Source: CBDDKZ01 sp965230415 (GTDB lineage Bacteria > Bacteroidota > Bacteroidia > Cytophagales > JAAEPT01). Taken from it: a stretch of 64,000 bases of DNA. The translations under genes were made by a program, and so were the position numbers. Within the stretch, counting starts at the first letter, position 1, and every line of letters begins with the position of its first letter. Under the pieces are notes generated by a model that saw nothing but the letters and a program-made list of their open reading frames with translations, was not told the DNA's origin and did no database searches. This document shows, piece by piece, positions 56,501 through 64,000 of this stretch. Location of the stretch: positions 2,914,001-2,978,000 of the forward strand of contig CBDDKZ010000005.1 of the NCBI GenBank assembly GCA_965230415.1. The letters run 5' to 3'.

Positions 56501-58110
56501 GTGCGAAACTGGACATAGAGGTAGAGGAAGACTGCGATTTAACAGTGACAGCAGTAGCAGATACGATCTGCCCGAGTGAGGTGGTGAATCTTACGGTAAC
56601 AGCATCGGGAGGCGATGGCAACTATACTTACACCTGGAATGGTGGTGGACTTGTGAACGCCAATGGGCAAGACCAAACAGATAGTCCTATCACTACCACA
56701 GACTATACGATATCTGTTACAGACGGATCGGGTAATGCAGGAGATACGACTATTACGGTTGTGGTGCTGGAGAATTGCGATTGCGATAGTAGCTTAACGT
56801 TGAGTGATTCAGCAAGTACCTTTATTCCCAATCCATCGTTTGAAGATATGTCTTGTTGCCCTCCGGGCGTTAACAGAACGGCTTGCGTAGATGACTGGGT
56901 GGGGAATTGGTCGAGTGAATATTTTAATACCTGCGGTTTTACTGCCATGCCAGTAGGAGGCCCTGCGATGCCGCCACCAGATGGAAACGGTTACGTAGGA
57001 ATGCTTCGTAACGAAAATGTATCCGTATGTTTGTCAAACCCTATGCGGGCCGGCATCAATTATACGTTGGGTTTTTATATTTCTGTACCCAAAGAATTGG
57101 CTGAAGGTGATTTATTGGAGTTAGCCATCTTCGGTAGTGGAGATTGCAATTCCATTAACGTTCAACAACTGGGTAATAAAGCGTGTATGCACGAGTTTTT
57201 TGATTGGCAGGTGCTGGAATCCATAGAGGTGGCTTATGATCATGGCGATGCCAGGTGGCAATTTGTAAGCATGAGTTTTACCCCTACAAGAGATATCTAT
57301 TCAATCGCTCTTCAGCAAGGTTGTTTTAGCGATAGTCCATGGACCTATTACGTTTATGCAGACCACTTTAGTTTGCAGAGTAGTGGTACTTATAGTCCAG
57401 GTATTCAATTGTTGGGCACACCCTGTACCGATGATCTCCAGTTGTATATTAACAATATCCCCGGAGCTATTTATCAGTGGTACCTGAACGATCAGGAATT
57501 ACCAGGCGAGACGGATACCATTGTAAATGTATCTGGTAATAATTACGGTCCGGGAACGTATTCCGTGGGGATTAACCTTGACAATCAATGTGCGAAACTG
57601 GACATAGATGTAGAGGAAGACTGCGATTTAACAGTAATTGCAGTAGCAGATACGATCTGCCCGGGTGAGGTGGTGAATCTTACGGTAACAGCATCGGGAG
57701 GCGATGGCAACTATACTTACACCTGGAATGGTGGTGGGCTTGTGAACGCCGATGGTCAAAATCAGACAGATAGTCCTATTACTACCACAGACTATACGAT
57801 ATCTGTTACAGACGGATCGGGTAATGCCGGAGATACAACTATTACCGTTGTGGTGCTGGAGAATTGCGATTGCGATAGTAGCCTGGTAATAGGAGGCCCG
57901 GGAGGCTCCTTGATACCCAATCCGTCATTTGAAGATACCTTGTGTTGCCCGGTCTGGGATGGTGATCGGGGTGCATATCCTTTGGAATGTGCAGTAAGCT
58001 GGCAACAAGCCACTAATAAACCAGTGATTTTATGCATCAGTGTGCCGAAGATTATTTTCCTACCAATATACCACTCCCTTTTCCGGATGGCGATGGGGTT
58101 GCACGTATGA
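53548..58110 (+). CDS. CHU_C adhesin-like gene, 5' part, ended by frameshift
   Basis: 1,520 codons, of which the last ~30 are out of the original frame. Signal peptide ~1-19. EICNNGLDDDNDDLIDLNDH is the Ca-binding-type Asp motif frequent at the start of Bacteroidota surface proteins. Then come five modules, each opened by NPSFED..CCP (nt ~53700, 54575, 55690, 56820, 57910). Each is a carbohydrate-binding-like beta sandwich (FPDGDGVARMIW ... ACLNEPMLAGGEYEITF), in modules 2-4 followed by Ig-like domains (VYQWYLNDQELPGETDTIVN; YTYTWNGGGLVN). In module 5 QQATNKPVILC replaces the expected QQATNNTSDFMHF: one base was lost near 58018. The product lacks a T9SS sorting domain, so as read it could not be displayed. 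Original gene: 53548-61175. Confidence 0.75.
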   Translation: MKQFILAIVVFWCALASAQEICNNGLDDDNDDLIDLNDHEDCTCEGQITDNYIANPSFEDYDCCPAELSLVNECLSGWIQPSRGTSDFYHNCDSDQFTAVFVKPDLPYPDGDGIVGFWNNDPSKEYVSSCLNNTLESGVEYEISFYVSANDNFEDINISIFGKTDCSDLTFGGDPGIECPEGVDGWGFLGELEWKLAGPRGEWEQVSITFTPTFAVNGFMIGATCGVPPNGTGYYFIDDLVLTRTDGISGTITPSGSICSGDLRLTASSIPNATYQWYFNGEALVDEDDVTFNYNANVHSPGMYQVTIIVSGGCELVEYEVEAEDCGCDSTLTIGGPVGALIPNPSFEDTLCCPVFEDNGFKMSCAESWFQGTNTSSDFHHTCNEDDFNPAPEPIPDGEGVLGFIIAEDYSEYISACLNGVMQAGETYTITFDLAHDKFSGNYPPFNFTFYGHTNCSELTIATEESCPSDHSNWVEIGSVEVDPNNIYNAWGTFTVTITPNFDVAALMLGSPCGLPANSGFQTDERSYFWIDNMLIEGGTSAEVMLDTIGSFCTNDLSVFVNGIDGAVYQWYLNDQELPGETDTIVNVSANSYGPGTYSVGINLDNQCAKLDIDVEEDCDLTVIAVADTICPGEAVNLTVTASGGDGNYTYTWDGGGLVNADGQNQTDSPITTTDYTISVTDGSGNAGDTTITVVVLENCDCDSSLVIGGPGGSLIPNPSFEDTLCCPVWDGTTGSYTLECAVSWQQATNNTSDFMHFCAEDDFPTNIPLPFPDGDGVARMIWSERTRELIGACLNEPMLAGGEYEITFQVALPINGTGGEDVPVTAFSFYGTPNCNELPIPEWNVCPPEHGNWELIGTLDIDPNAIEDNWTEVSITLNPTFDVEAIIMGPPCTLPLSGYASNRLVYIDNLQLQSTVSHNAQLDTLGSFCTNDLSVFVNGIDGAVYQWYLNDQELPGETDTIVNVSGNNYGPGTYSVGINLDNQCAKLDIEVEEDCDLTVTAVADTICPSEVVNLTVTASGGDGNYTYTWNGGGLVNANGQDQTDSPITTTDYTISVTDGSGNAGDTTITVVVLENCDCDSSLTLSDSASTFIPNPSFEDMSCCPPGVNRTACVDDWVGNWSSEYFNTCGFTAMPVGGPAMPPPDGNGYVGMLRNENVSVCLSNPMRAGINYTLGFYISVPKELAEGDLLELAIFGSGDCNSINVQQLGNKACMHEFFDWQVLESIEVAYDHGDARWQFVSMSFTPTRDIYSIALQQGCFSDSPWTYYVYADHFSLQSSGTYSPGIQLLGTPCTDDLQLYINNIPGAIYQWYLNDQELPGETDTIVNVSGNNYGPGTYSVGINLDNQCAKLDIDVEEDCDLTVIAVADTICPGEVVNLTVTASGGDGNYTYTWNGGGLVNADGQNQTDSPITTTDYTISVTDGSGNAGDTTITVVVLENCDCDSSLVIGGPGGSLIPNPSFEDTLCCPVWDGDRGAYPLECAVSWQQATNKPVILCISVPKIIFLPIYHSLFRMAMGLHV
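55259..55742 (+). repeat. Intragenic module repeat, copy 1
   Basis: 484 bp nearly identical to 57479-57962 (offset 2,220 bp). A shorter related copy starts at ~56390. It encodes the YLNDQELPGETDTI Ig-like part and the next NPSFEDTLCCPVWDG opening. Confidence 0.88.
57479..57962 (+). repeat. Intragenic module repeat, copy 2
   Basis: Partner of 55259-55742. The frameshift lies just after this block, at the point where module 5 begins to differ from module 3. Confidence 0.88.
58014..58024 (+). other. Frameshift site (1-bp deletion) in CHU_C gene
   Basis: AATAAACCAGT here corresponds to AATAATACCAGT in module 3 (55795-55806): one base is missing. Before the site the upstream frame matches module 3, and after it the +1 frame matches. 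There is no slippery heptamer or long homopolymer, so programmed frameshifting is unlikely. Confidence 0.85.
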
Positions 58111-61100
58111 TATGGTCAGATCGGACACGCGAGTTTATAGGTACTTGTCTCGATGAACCAATGTTAGCCGGAGGCGAATATGTGATTACTTTTAGTGTAG
58201 CGTTACCAATTAATGGAACAGGAGGAGAAGATATTCCGGAGACTGCCTTTTCATTTTATGGAACACCCAATTGTAATGAATTACCCATACCGGAATGGAG
58301 AGTATGTCCTCCCGAACATGGTAATTGGGAATTAATAGGTGCGCTGGATATTGATCCAAACGCTATTGAGGATAATTGGACGGAAGTTACAATTACATTG
58401 TACCCTGCATTTGATGTAAGAGCGTTTATGATGGGGGCTCCATGTACATTGCCGGCAACAGGCTATGATGACAGCCGTTACTTTTATATAGACAATCTTC
58501 AATTGCAAAGTACCGTTTCGCATAATGCTCAATTAGATACAATTGGTAGTTTTTGTAGGAATGATTTACAGGTGTTTATCAGCGATATTCCCGGAGCTGT
58601 TTACCAGTGGTACCTGAATAATCAGGAGTTACCGGGCGAGACAGATACTATTGTAGGTGTTTCAGACAATAATTACGGTCCGGGAACGTATTCCGTGGGG
58701 GTCAACCTTGATAATCAGTGTGCTTTGCTGGATATCGAAATTCCGCTTCAGTTTTGTAACCCTCAGGTTACCGGCTTGGGCGATACGATCTGTATTGGAG
58801 ACACTGCCACTTTGCTAGCTTGGGGAGCGGGAGGCGATTCCAGTAGCTATACTTTTGATTGGGTGGGTGATGGCTTGATCACAAGTACCGGTGATACGGT
58901 TACTGCGGTTCCTACTACAAGTGGAATCCTTATATATGATGTTACTGTTACGGATGCAAGTAACAATTCACACGACACTGTGGTAATTTTGGTGGTTCAT
59001 GAGCTTCCAGCGGTCACCGCCGAGACAGAGACAACTATATGCCTGGAAGATACGGCTACAGTCCGGGCCGGAGGGGCCTACACCTATATCTGGGATAACG
59101 GGCTGCCAGGTGATAGTATACACCAAGTGACACCTACAGTAACAACCACTTATACCGTGACAGGCACCGATACCAATGGTTGTGTGAATACGGATTCGGT
59201 GACTATCACCGTAGACCATGTAGAAGCAGAAGCAGGCAATGATATCAATATCTGTGTGGGTGGTCAGGCGCAATTGACGGCCAGTGGTGGCGATACTTAT
59301 CGTTGGACGCCGAATGACGGAACACTGAGCTCCACAACGATAGTGAACCCCATAGCCACCCCTATAGATACCACCACTTACTATGTGGAGGTAAGAAGTG
59401 CCATCGGCCATTGTGTGGCTTACGATTCCGTAACGATAAATACGGGTGGCCTGGTAGTAGATCTTGGCCCCGATGACACCTTGTGCCTGGGCGAAAGTTA
59501 CCAGTTCAATGTAGGAGTGGTAGGAGATTACAGCTGGCAATCGGACAATGATACCTTGAGTAGTACCACCGTTTATAACCCGCTGGCCACGCCAACAGTG
59601 ACAAGTATTTACACGGTTCACGTGTCAGATCCTGATATAGCAGGTTGTGAAGACCGCGATTCGATTACTATTTATGTAGAAGATGTAACAGCAGGCATCA
59701 TCACGGCCCCTCAGATTATCTGCCGGGGCGATGAGCTGTTATTAACAGCAACGGGAGGCGGTACTTACCAGTGGACCGGAACACCATCAGGTACGAACAT
59801 CACCAACCCGACATCAGCAACGCCGACAGTCGCCCCGCTCATACAAACGACTTACACGGTAACGGTAAGCAATAGTAGTGGTAAGTGTAGTGACACGGCA
59901 GAGCTAACGATAGATGTAGACAGTATAGTGGCATCGGCAAGCGCCGATTTCTTCATGTGCCTGGGGAGTACCAGTAGCCTGTTGAATGTAACAGCTCCCG
60001 GAGCGACGAGCTATAGCTGGAGCCCAATAACCTATCTGGACAATGCCACGATAGCCAACCCTCAGATAGTGAATCCAACAGTAGCAGGAACCATTTCGTA
60101 CGAAGTAAGTGTGAGCAATGCCAATAATTGCGTCGATAAAGACACGGTGGAGGTGACAATAGGAGATGTAATAGTAAACGCGGAAGCATTAAGTCCGAGA
60201 TTCTGTGTGGGCGATACAGGTCAGGTGCGTGCAACGACAACGACAACAGGTGCGCTGTTTAGCTGGCAGAGCGATGGAGGTATATTGATAGGCACTAGCA
60301 GCCAAACCCCTGGCTTTACAGCGACAGATACTGGAACGTATATTCTCACAGTAACAGCTACCGACGGTAATGGTCAGTGTCCTGATGTAGACAGCACCAC
60401 GATAGAAGTGGCAAACGTTTATGCCGATGCAGGGGCAGATACGACGGTATGTAAGGATGATGAATTGACATTGAATGGAGCTTATGGTCCCAGTTATAGC
60501 TGGTCTCCTACTGAGCAGCTATTAGCCAATGCAGATGCATTTAATCCTACGGTGAACACTTCAGGCTCTGGTATACGATTGTTTGTCCTGACAGTCACTG
60601 ACAACTCTTTGGCCAATTGTGAGGCAACAGATACGGTGGAGGTAACGGTAGAAGAAGTGACAGTGACCGCTCAGGTAGGTCCGGATAATATCATGGAAGG
60701 TGAAACGGCAATTTTGAATGCAACGACGAATGGTGCCTATGTGATCTGGAGCAAAGAAGAGACGGGTGAATTGGTAGATGAAGGAGTGTATCCGCAATTG
60801 AATAATATAACAGTTAACCCAACGGAGAGTACCATATATATAGTTGAGTCGATCAACGACAATGACTGTCGCAATACGGCTAGTGTATACCTTCAAGTAA
60901 TCAGTGCGATCAGGATTCCAAATGTGATCACACCAAATGGTGACGGGGAGAACGATTCATGGGTGATTACAAACATAGAAGATTACCCGGATGTAGAGAT
61001 CAAGATAAGAAACCGCTGGGGAAACCTGGTATGGAAGAAAAAGGATGGTTATGACAATAGGTGGACTGGAAACAGTGAACGCGGAGCTTCTTTACCAGTG

Positions 61101-61175
61101 GGTACCTACTACTTCGAAATCAAACTCAATTATCGTGGTTTAATATATAGTGGTGATTTGACGATATTACGTTAA
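58032..61175 (+). CDS. CHU_C adhesin-like gene, 3' part after frameshift
   Basis: 1,047 aa from the first ATG after the shift (MHQCAEDYFPTNIPLPFPDG). It has no signal peptide, so it is a separated remainder rather than an independent gene. It continues module 5 of the carbohydrate-binding-like series, then Ig-like domains. From nt 59133 it is nearly identical to the other CHU_C protein. It ends with the T9SS type B/CHU_C sorting domain (IPNVITPNGDGENDSWVITN ... GTYYFEIKLNYRGLIYSGDL). With the base restored the whole protein would be about 2,540 aa. The reading frame itself shows no further damage, which suggests a recent mutation, a phase-off state or a sequence error. Confidence 0.75.
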   Translation: MHQCAEDYFPTNIPLPFPDGDGVARMIWSDRTREFIGTCLDEPMLAGGEYVITFSVALPINGTGGEDIPETAFSFYGTPNCNELPIPEWRVCPPEHGNWELIGALDIDPNAIEDNWTEVTITLYPAFDVRAFMMGAPCTLPATGYDDSRYFYIDNLQLQSTVSHNAQLDTIGSFCRNDLQVFISDIPGAVYQWYLNNQELPGETDTIVGVSDNNYGPGTYSVGVNLDNQCALLDIEIPLQFCNPQVTGLGDTICIGDTATLLAWGAGGDSSSYTFDWVGDGLITSTGDTVTAVPTTSGILIYDVTVTDASNNSHDTVVILVVHELPAVTAETETTICLEDTATVRAGGAYTYIWDNGLPGDSIHQVTPTVTTTYTVTGTDTNGCVNTDSVTITVDHVEAEAGNDINICVGGQAQLTASGGDTYRWTPNDGTLSSTTIVNPIATPIDTTTYYVEVRSAIGHCVAYDSVTINTGGLVVDLGPDDTLCLGESYQFNVGVVGDYSWQSDNDTLSSTTVYNPLATPTVTSIYTVHVSDPDIAGCEDRDSITIYVEDVTAGIITAPQIICRGDELLLTATGGGTYQWTGTPSGTNITNPTSATPTVAPLIQTTYTVTVSNSSGKCSDTAELTIDVDSIVASASADFFMCLGSTSSLLNVTAPGATSYSWSPITYLDNATIANPQIVNPTVAGTISYEVSVSNANNCVDKDTVEVTIGDVIVNAEALSPRFCVGDTGQVRATTTTTGALFSWQSDGGILIGTSSQTPGFTATDTGTYILTVTATDGNGQCPDVDSTTIEVANVYADAGADTTVCKDDELTLNGAYGPSYSWSPTEQLLANADAFNPTVNTSGSGIRLFVLTVTDNSLANCEATDTVEVTVEEVTVTAQVGPDNIMEGETAILNATTNGAYVIWSKEETGELVDEGVYPQLNNITVNPTESTIYIVESINDNDCRNTASVYLQVISAIRIPNVITPNGDGENDSWVITNIEDYPDVEIKIRNRWGNLVWKKKDGYDNRWTGNSERGASLPVGTYYFEIKLNYRGLIYSGDLTILR
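59133..61175 (+). repeat. 2-kb direct repeat between CHU_C genes, copy 2
   Basis: Partner of 49451-51493. Recombination between the copies would delete 9.7 kb, including the IS110 element and the 5' part of this gene, and leave one intact CHU_C gene. Confidence 0.92.
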
Positions 61176-61187
61176 TAATAGCCTTCC

Positions 61188-61259
61188 ACCTATAAGGTTT
61201 TTTTACCAACCTTATAGGTATATGGAGTAACCTTCCGGATTTTGAGGGCAACCTTCCTA
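61188..61259 (+). repeat. Dispersed palindromic repeat, intact copy 3
   Basis: ACCTATAAGGTT-TTTTTACC-AACCTTATAGGT, then AACCTTCCGGAT and CAACCTTCCT. It starts 13 bp after the CHU_C stop codon, mirroring the copy 26 bp after the first CHU_C gene. The long stem with T-rich loop could also stop transcription. Confidence 0.9.
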
Positions 61260-61587
61260 TGCCCCCTCTACGTGGTCAATACAAAAATAATTTAGGATGT
61301 TAGCAACAGGAATTAGTACATTATTTTATTTATAGTCTTCAATTTGCGCTATAACTCAAGGGAATAAAATTTTGTCCACCGGTTTACGCTATTCGTTTGC
61401 CAGACTTTGCATCTACATAAAAAAACCGGTTCAAAGTAGTTTGGGGAATTAATAAAACCCAGTTGTCTTTTAACAAAAGACGACTCATAATATTGAAACA
61501 ATTTGGTCTCAAAGGTTTGTTGGTCAATGTTTAAATTGCGTAATTGAAACATGTTTTGGAACCTATTAATTTTTAATTATACAAAAT
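61260..61587. other. Intergenic region upstream of KAP NTPase gene
   Basis: About 330 bp. A 67-codon minus-strand frame (61349-61552, MFQLRNLNIDQQTFETKLFQ) is the only possible gene and is weak. Otherwise AT-rich, presumably carrying the KAP gene promoter; no clear box. Confidence 0.35.
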
Positions 61588-63687
61588 ATGTCCAAGGAAA
61601 AGCCGGAATACCGTTACATGATACATGTGCAACAAGCGTTGAATTTTGCGGTGAACTTTGCCAATCCGGGTGAGCCCATAAATGCAGCGCATATTCTGCT
61701 GTCGATTTTAGTATATGACTTCGAAGAAAAATCAAACGCTTTCGATAAAATTAAAAGCATCGTTAAGCTCACCAATAAAAACAATGATGAAGCATATAAG
61801 AGGCCACGACCCAAAGCAATGAAAGTTGATTTGGGTGAATTGGACGGCGATCGATTTAGTGAAGGAATTCAAAGGTCGTTTAAAATAGCGCGCTCCTTTT
61901 GGGAAGGTAATGAAATGGTGTTCGGACGTGAGCTTATTACGTTGGTATTATTCTCAGATGACGATTCACTCAAAAAATTATTAAAAGGCGATGAACATCT
62001 TTCTAAAGTCCAGCTCGCCTGGTACAACTTTCTTGTAGCATCGCAGGCCTTAGGGCGTACAAAAGAATACTGGGATTCCTGGTGTGAAGCGGCGGGTTTT
62101 ACTTTTCGAAAAGATTATCAGCATGTTCCGGCCAGTAAAATGCCCGCGGCTATCAATGTAGTAGAGCTTGCTGCCGAATTGGCAAGGTTTCTTTATAATT
62201 TGAAAGGAGATGCGGCAATGTTGATAGGGATATTTGGAAGGTGGGGCAGAGGGAAAACTTTTTTGTTTAATCAAATTTGGAGAAAATTAGACTCAGAGGA
62301 AATATACAATAGCCATTTCTATCGCGTAGATTTTCATGCGTGGAAGCATCAGGAAACGCAAGCTTCGTGGGGTTATTTATATGAGGAAATCGCGGCTAAA
62401 TACTATAAACAATCGAATGGATGGCTAGGAAGGCAATTAAAGATTTTGAAGTTAAACTGGAATCGTGGCCTCCGTATTGAACTTACATTTTTTATAGTCG
62501 GTTTGGTGTCCGCATTTTCCTTCTTAACATTTAGTGCTATAATGAGTCTTTTACAAAATGGTAAGCAGCTATCAGCATCAGAAAAGGCAGGCGAAGGCCA
62601 ATCATTTAATTGGTGGTTTATTTCCATTCCTTATACCCTGATTGTTTCATTGAGCGGATCAAAAATGATGCAGTTATTGAAGTCTCACTCTTCAGAGGCC
62701 AGAAAAATATATCAGAAGTATTCCAAAAAACATTCGTTCAAATCGCTCTTAGGAACGCAAGCAGAAGTACAAAAAGAATTGAAAACCCTCTTGGAAACCT
62801 GGATAAAGGAAACGTCGAGAGAGGAAGAAGCAGGAGATGTGAATCTCAAAAATCGTATATTATTATTCGTTGACGATGTGGATCGTTGTTCAGAAGACCG
62901 TATCATTCAGGTGGTAGATGCATTACGTGTAATGCTTGAGGACGAAGCTATAGCGAAAAGGTTGGCAGTGGTGGTAGCCGTGGATGAGAGGATATTACGC
63001 AGAGCTATTCATTACAAATATGATAAGTTACTTTCCGGAATTGAGCATAGTGAAAAGGTAGAAAAATTGGGGCAGCTCACTCGTGAATACCTGGATAAAT
63101 TGTTTATAGCCGGAATTAAATTAGGGGATTTGAACGATGACGAAAGAGCCTCCATATTCGATGCACTAACGAAAGAAAAAGTTGATAAAAACCTGATCGA
63201 TCAGGAAATACAGGTAAATCAAGCAATTCTTGACGATGATTTTGATAACCCTGAACAAAATCCGGAAATAACAGTCGCAGAATCTTCCATAAATGAAGGT
63301 ATAAAAGTAAGTATTGAAATTGCGGAAGAGCAGGGTGCCAGAGAGTCTGATTATGAAATATTACCCTGGGAGTATAGTGAGCTAAAAAAAGTGATTGGCA
63401 AAATCGATCATATAACAGCACGGCAAATACGTATTTTTTACCTCAGGTATTTGCTGGCCAGAGATTACTTCATGCTTTTCAAAGGACGTGCATCCTGGAT
63501 CAGGGAGCAATGTAAGGCATTGGCATGTTCATTACGATTTCTACATAATAAGAACCTGTTTGAAGAAGGTTCTATAGCGCATGAGTTGGAATCGGAGGAG
63601 TTCTTAACTCAGTGTGTTCACCTGAAAGAAAACCCGGTGGAGCGAAAACATTTTATCGAAATTTTGCAGATAGTAGTACCTTACTAA
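61588..63687 (+). CDS. KAP-family P-loop NTPase with Clp-N-like domain
   Basis: 699 aa. Residues ~5-125 look like a Clp/Hsp100 N-terminal-type helical repeat (VQQALNFAVNFANPGEPINA, AHILLSILV). The NTPase carries Walker A GRWGRGKT (217-224), the KAP-typical DFHAWKH (~248-254), and Walker B ILLFVDDVDRC (424-434). Two transmembrane segments (~298-320 and ~341-358) sit between Walker A and B, the hallmark of KAP NTPases. The C-terminal half is helical and acidic. KAP proteins are membrane-associated; PifA of plasmid F excludes phage, and others occur in defence islands. Here it stands alone beside IS110 elements and repeats, so a defence role is inferred. No partner effector gene is present inside the window. 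Confidence 0.85.
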   Translation: MSKEKPEYRYMIHVQQALNFAVNFANPGEPINAAHILLSILVYDFEEKSNAFDKIKSIVKLTNKNNDEAYKRPRPKAMKVDLGELDGDRFSEGIQRSFKIARSFWEGNEMVFGRELITLVLFSDDDSLKKLLKGDEHLSKVQLAWYNFLVASQALGRTKEYWDSWCEAAGFTFRKDYQHVPASKMPAAINVVELAAELARFLYNLKGDAAMLIGIFGRWGRGKTFLFNQIWRKLDSEEIYNSHFYRVDFHAWKHQETQASWGYLYEEIAAKYYKQSNGWLGRQLKILKLNWNRGLRIELTFFIVGLVSAFSFLTFSAIMSLLQNGKQLSASEKAGEGQSFNWWFISIPYTLIVSLSGSKMMQLLKSHSSEARKIYQKYSKKHSFKSLLGTQAEVQKELKTLLETWIKETSREEEAGDVNLKNRILLFVDDVDRCSEDRIIQVVDALRVMLEDEAIAKRLAVVVAVDERILRRAIHYKYDKLLSGIEHSEKVEKLGQLTREYLDKLFIAGIKLGDLNDDERASIFDALTKEKVDKNLIDQEIQVNQAILDDDFDNPEQNPEITVAESSINEGIKVSIEIAEEQGARESDYEILPWEYSELKKVIGKIDHITARQIRIFYLRYLLARDYFMLFKGRASWIREQCKALACSLRFLHNKNLFEEGSIAHELESEEFLTQCVHLKENPVERKHFIEILQIVVPY

Positions 63688-63724
63688 TAGTAAGGAATCA
63701 GATTCGAATAATTTTGAATCAGGT

Positions 63725-63798
63725 ACCTTATAGGTTTGAAATGGCGTAAAAAGAATGCCTTCATTGGATTATAATGTGTTTTTCGCCACCTATAAGGT
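63725..63798. repeat. Long-loop inverted repeat after KAP gene
   Basis: ACCTTATAGGT (63725-63735) and ACCTATAAGGT (63788-63798) are inverted arms, strengthened by inner TGGCG (63742-63746) / CGCCA (63784-63788). The same arms as the dispersed palindrome are used but with ~50 bp between. It lies 38 bp after the KAP stop codon. Confidence 0.6.
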
Positions 63799-63903
63799 AT
63801 TTCCATAAACCTATAAGGTATTTCCATAAACCTATAAGGTATTTCCATAAACCTATAAGGTATTTCCATAAACCTATAAGGTATTTCCATAAACCTATAA
63901 GGT
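63788..63903 (+). repeat. 21-bp tandem repeat made of IS110 target motif
   Basis: Five full units ACCTATAAGGTATTTCCATAA (starts 63788, 63809, 63830, 63851, 63872) and an 11-bp sixth unit (63893-63903) ended by the second IS copy. Units are identical. Each carries ACCTATAAGGT, the sequence at the IS insertion point. Confidence 0.95.
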
Positions 63904-64000
63904 TTTCGTCATGTAATGTCGTTACTGAGTACTCTAGCTAACTTAGATAATGTTAAATTAGCGAAGACCTTTAAGTAAGGCCGATTTTCAAATGTTGCTT
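63904..64000 (+). mobile_element. Second IS110 copy, left end only (window edge)
   Basis: 63893-64000 matches 51519-51626 with one mismatch, i.e. target arm plus the first 97 bp of the IS left end. The rest, including any transposase gene, lies beyond the window. It shows the element has moved and chose the same motif in a different sequence context. Confidence 0.88.

Noticed and set aside
58014..58024. Programmed ribosomal frameshift in the CHU_C gene
   Set aside because: No slippery heptamer or stimulatory structure; comparison with the sister module shows a plain 1-bp loss.
61349..61552. 67-codon minus-strand frame upstream of the KAP gene
   Set aside because: Composition is moderately protein-like, but it has no start signal or recognisable family and it faces away from the KAP gene.
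63788..63903. CRISPR-like array
   Set aside because: Units are contiguous 21-bp repeats with no spacers, and there are no cas genes; it is a minisatellite.

Overview
The window looks like a chromosomal segment of a gliding-type Bacteroidota, probably a Cytophagales relative. The pointers are secreted proteins ending in type IX secretion (T9SS) sorting domains of both type A (the 2,279-aa and 1,030-aa proteins) and type B/CHU_C (the 1,931-aa and 1,047-aa C-termini), SprB-type repeats, PKD, PA14 and fibronectin modules in very long surface proteins, a TAnnTTTG promoter-like box, and the near absence of Shine-Dalgarno sequences. No rRNA, tRNA or CRISPR array was found.

Layout. 1-1.0 kb (minus): N-terminus of a short-chain dehydrogenase and an ECF-type sigma factor. 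1.3-8.2 kb: secreted modular esterase-like protein with T9SS tail and a clear intrinsic terminator. 8.7-10.2 kb: PhyH-type dioxygenase followed by a gamma-carbonic-anhydrase-like protein. 10.2-13.3 kb (minus): secreted protein of four tandem DUF4397-like units. 13.3-14.6 kb: long gene-free stretch. 14.6-41.8 kb: a same-strand locus, tightly spaced or overlapping from 16.6 kb on. It comprises two LamG surface proteins with almost identical tails, an OmpH/Skp-like protein, a lipoprotein, a 2,512-aa SpvB/RHS-type protein, a small secreted protein, a 4,577-aa RHS protein with a variable C-terminal tip, and an overlapping small lipoprotein. This reads as a multi-component RHS polymorphic-toxin system with its immunity lipoprotein. 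41.8-43.0 kb: a graveyard of displaced cassettes, with a 44-bp direct repeat flanking a broken antisense gene and then a frameshifted lipoprotein gene. 43.1-44.8 kb (minus): hybrid histidine kinase. 45.7-61.2 kb: two giant CHU_C adhesin-like genes that share a 2-kb nearly identical 3' part, the second broken by a 1-bp frameshift. Between them lies a complete IS110-family element. 61.6-63.7 kb: a KAP-type P-loop NTPase with membrane segments, a possible defence gene. 63.7-64 kb: a 21-bp minisatellite built from the IS target motif, running into the left end of a second IS copy.

The two most interesting systems are (i) the giant split RHS toxin operon with an unrecognised toxin tip, lipoprotein immunity candidate and dead cassettes downstream, and (ii) the IS110 element. 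Its insertion can be reconstructed to the base: it sits in the stem-loop of a dispersed palindromic repeat (ACCTATAAGGTT...AACCTTATAGGT), consistent with a GT core. It has a 235-bp left end able to encode a bridge-type RNA, and a second copy has entered the same motif 12.4 kb away.
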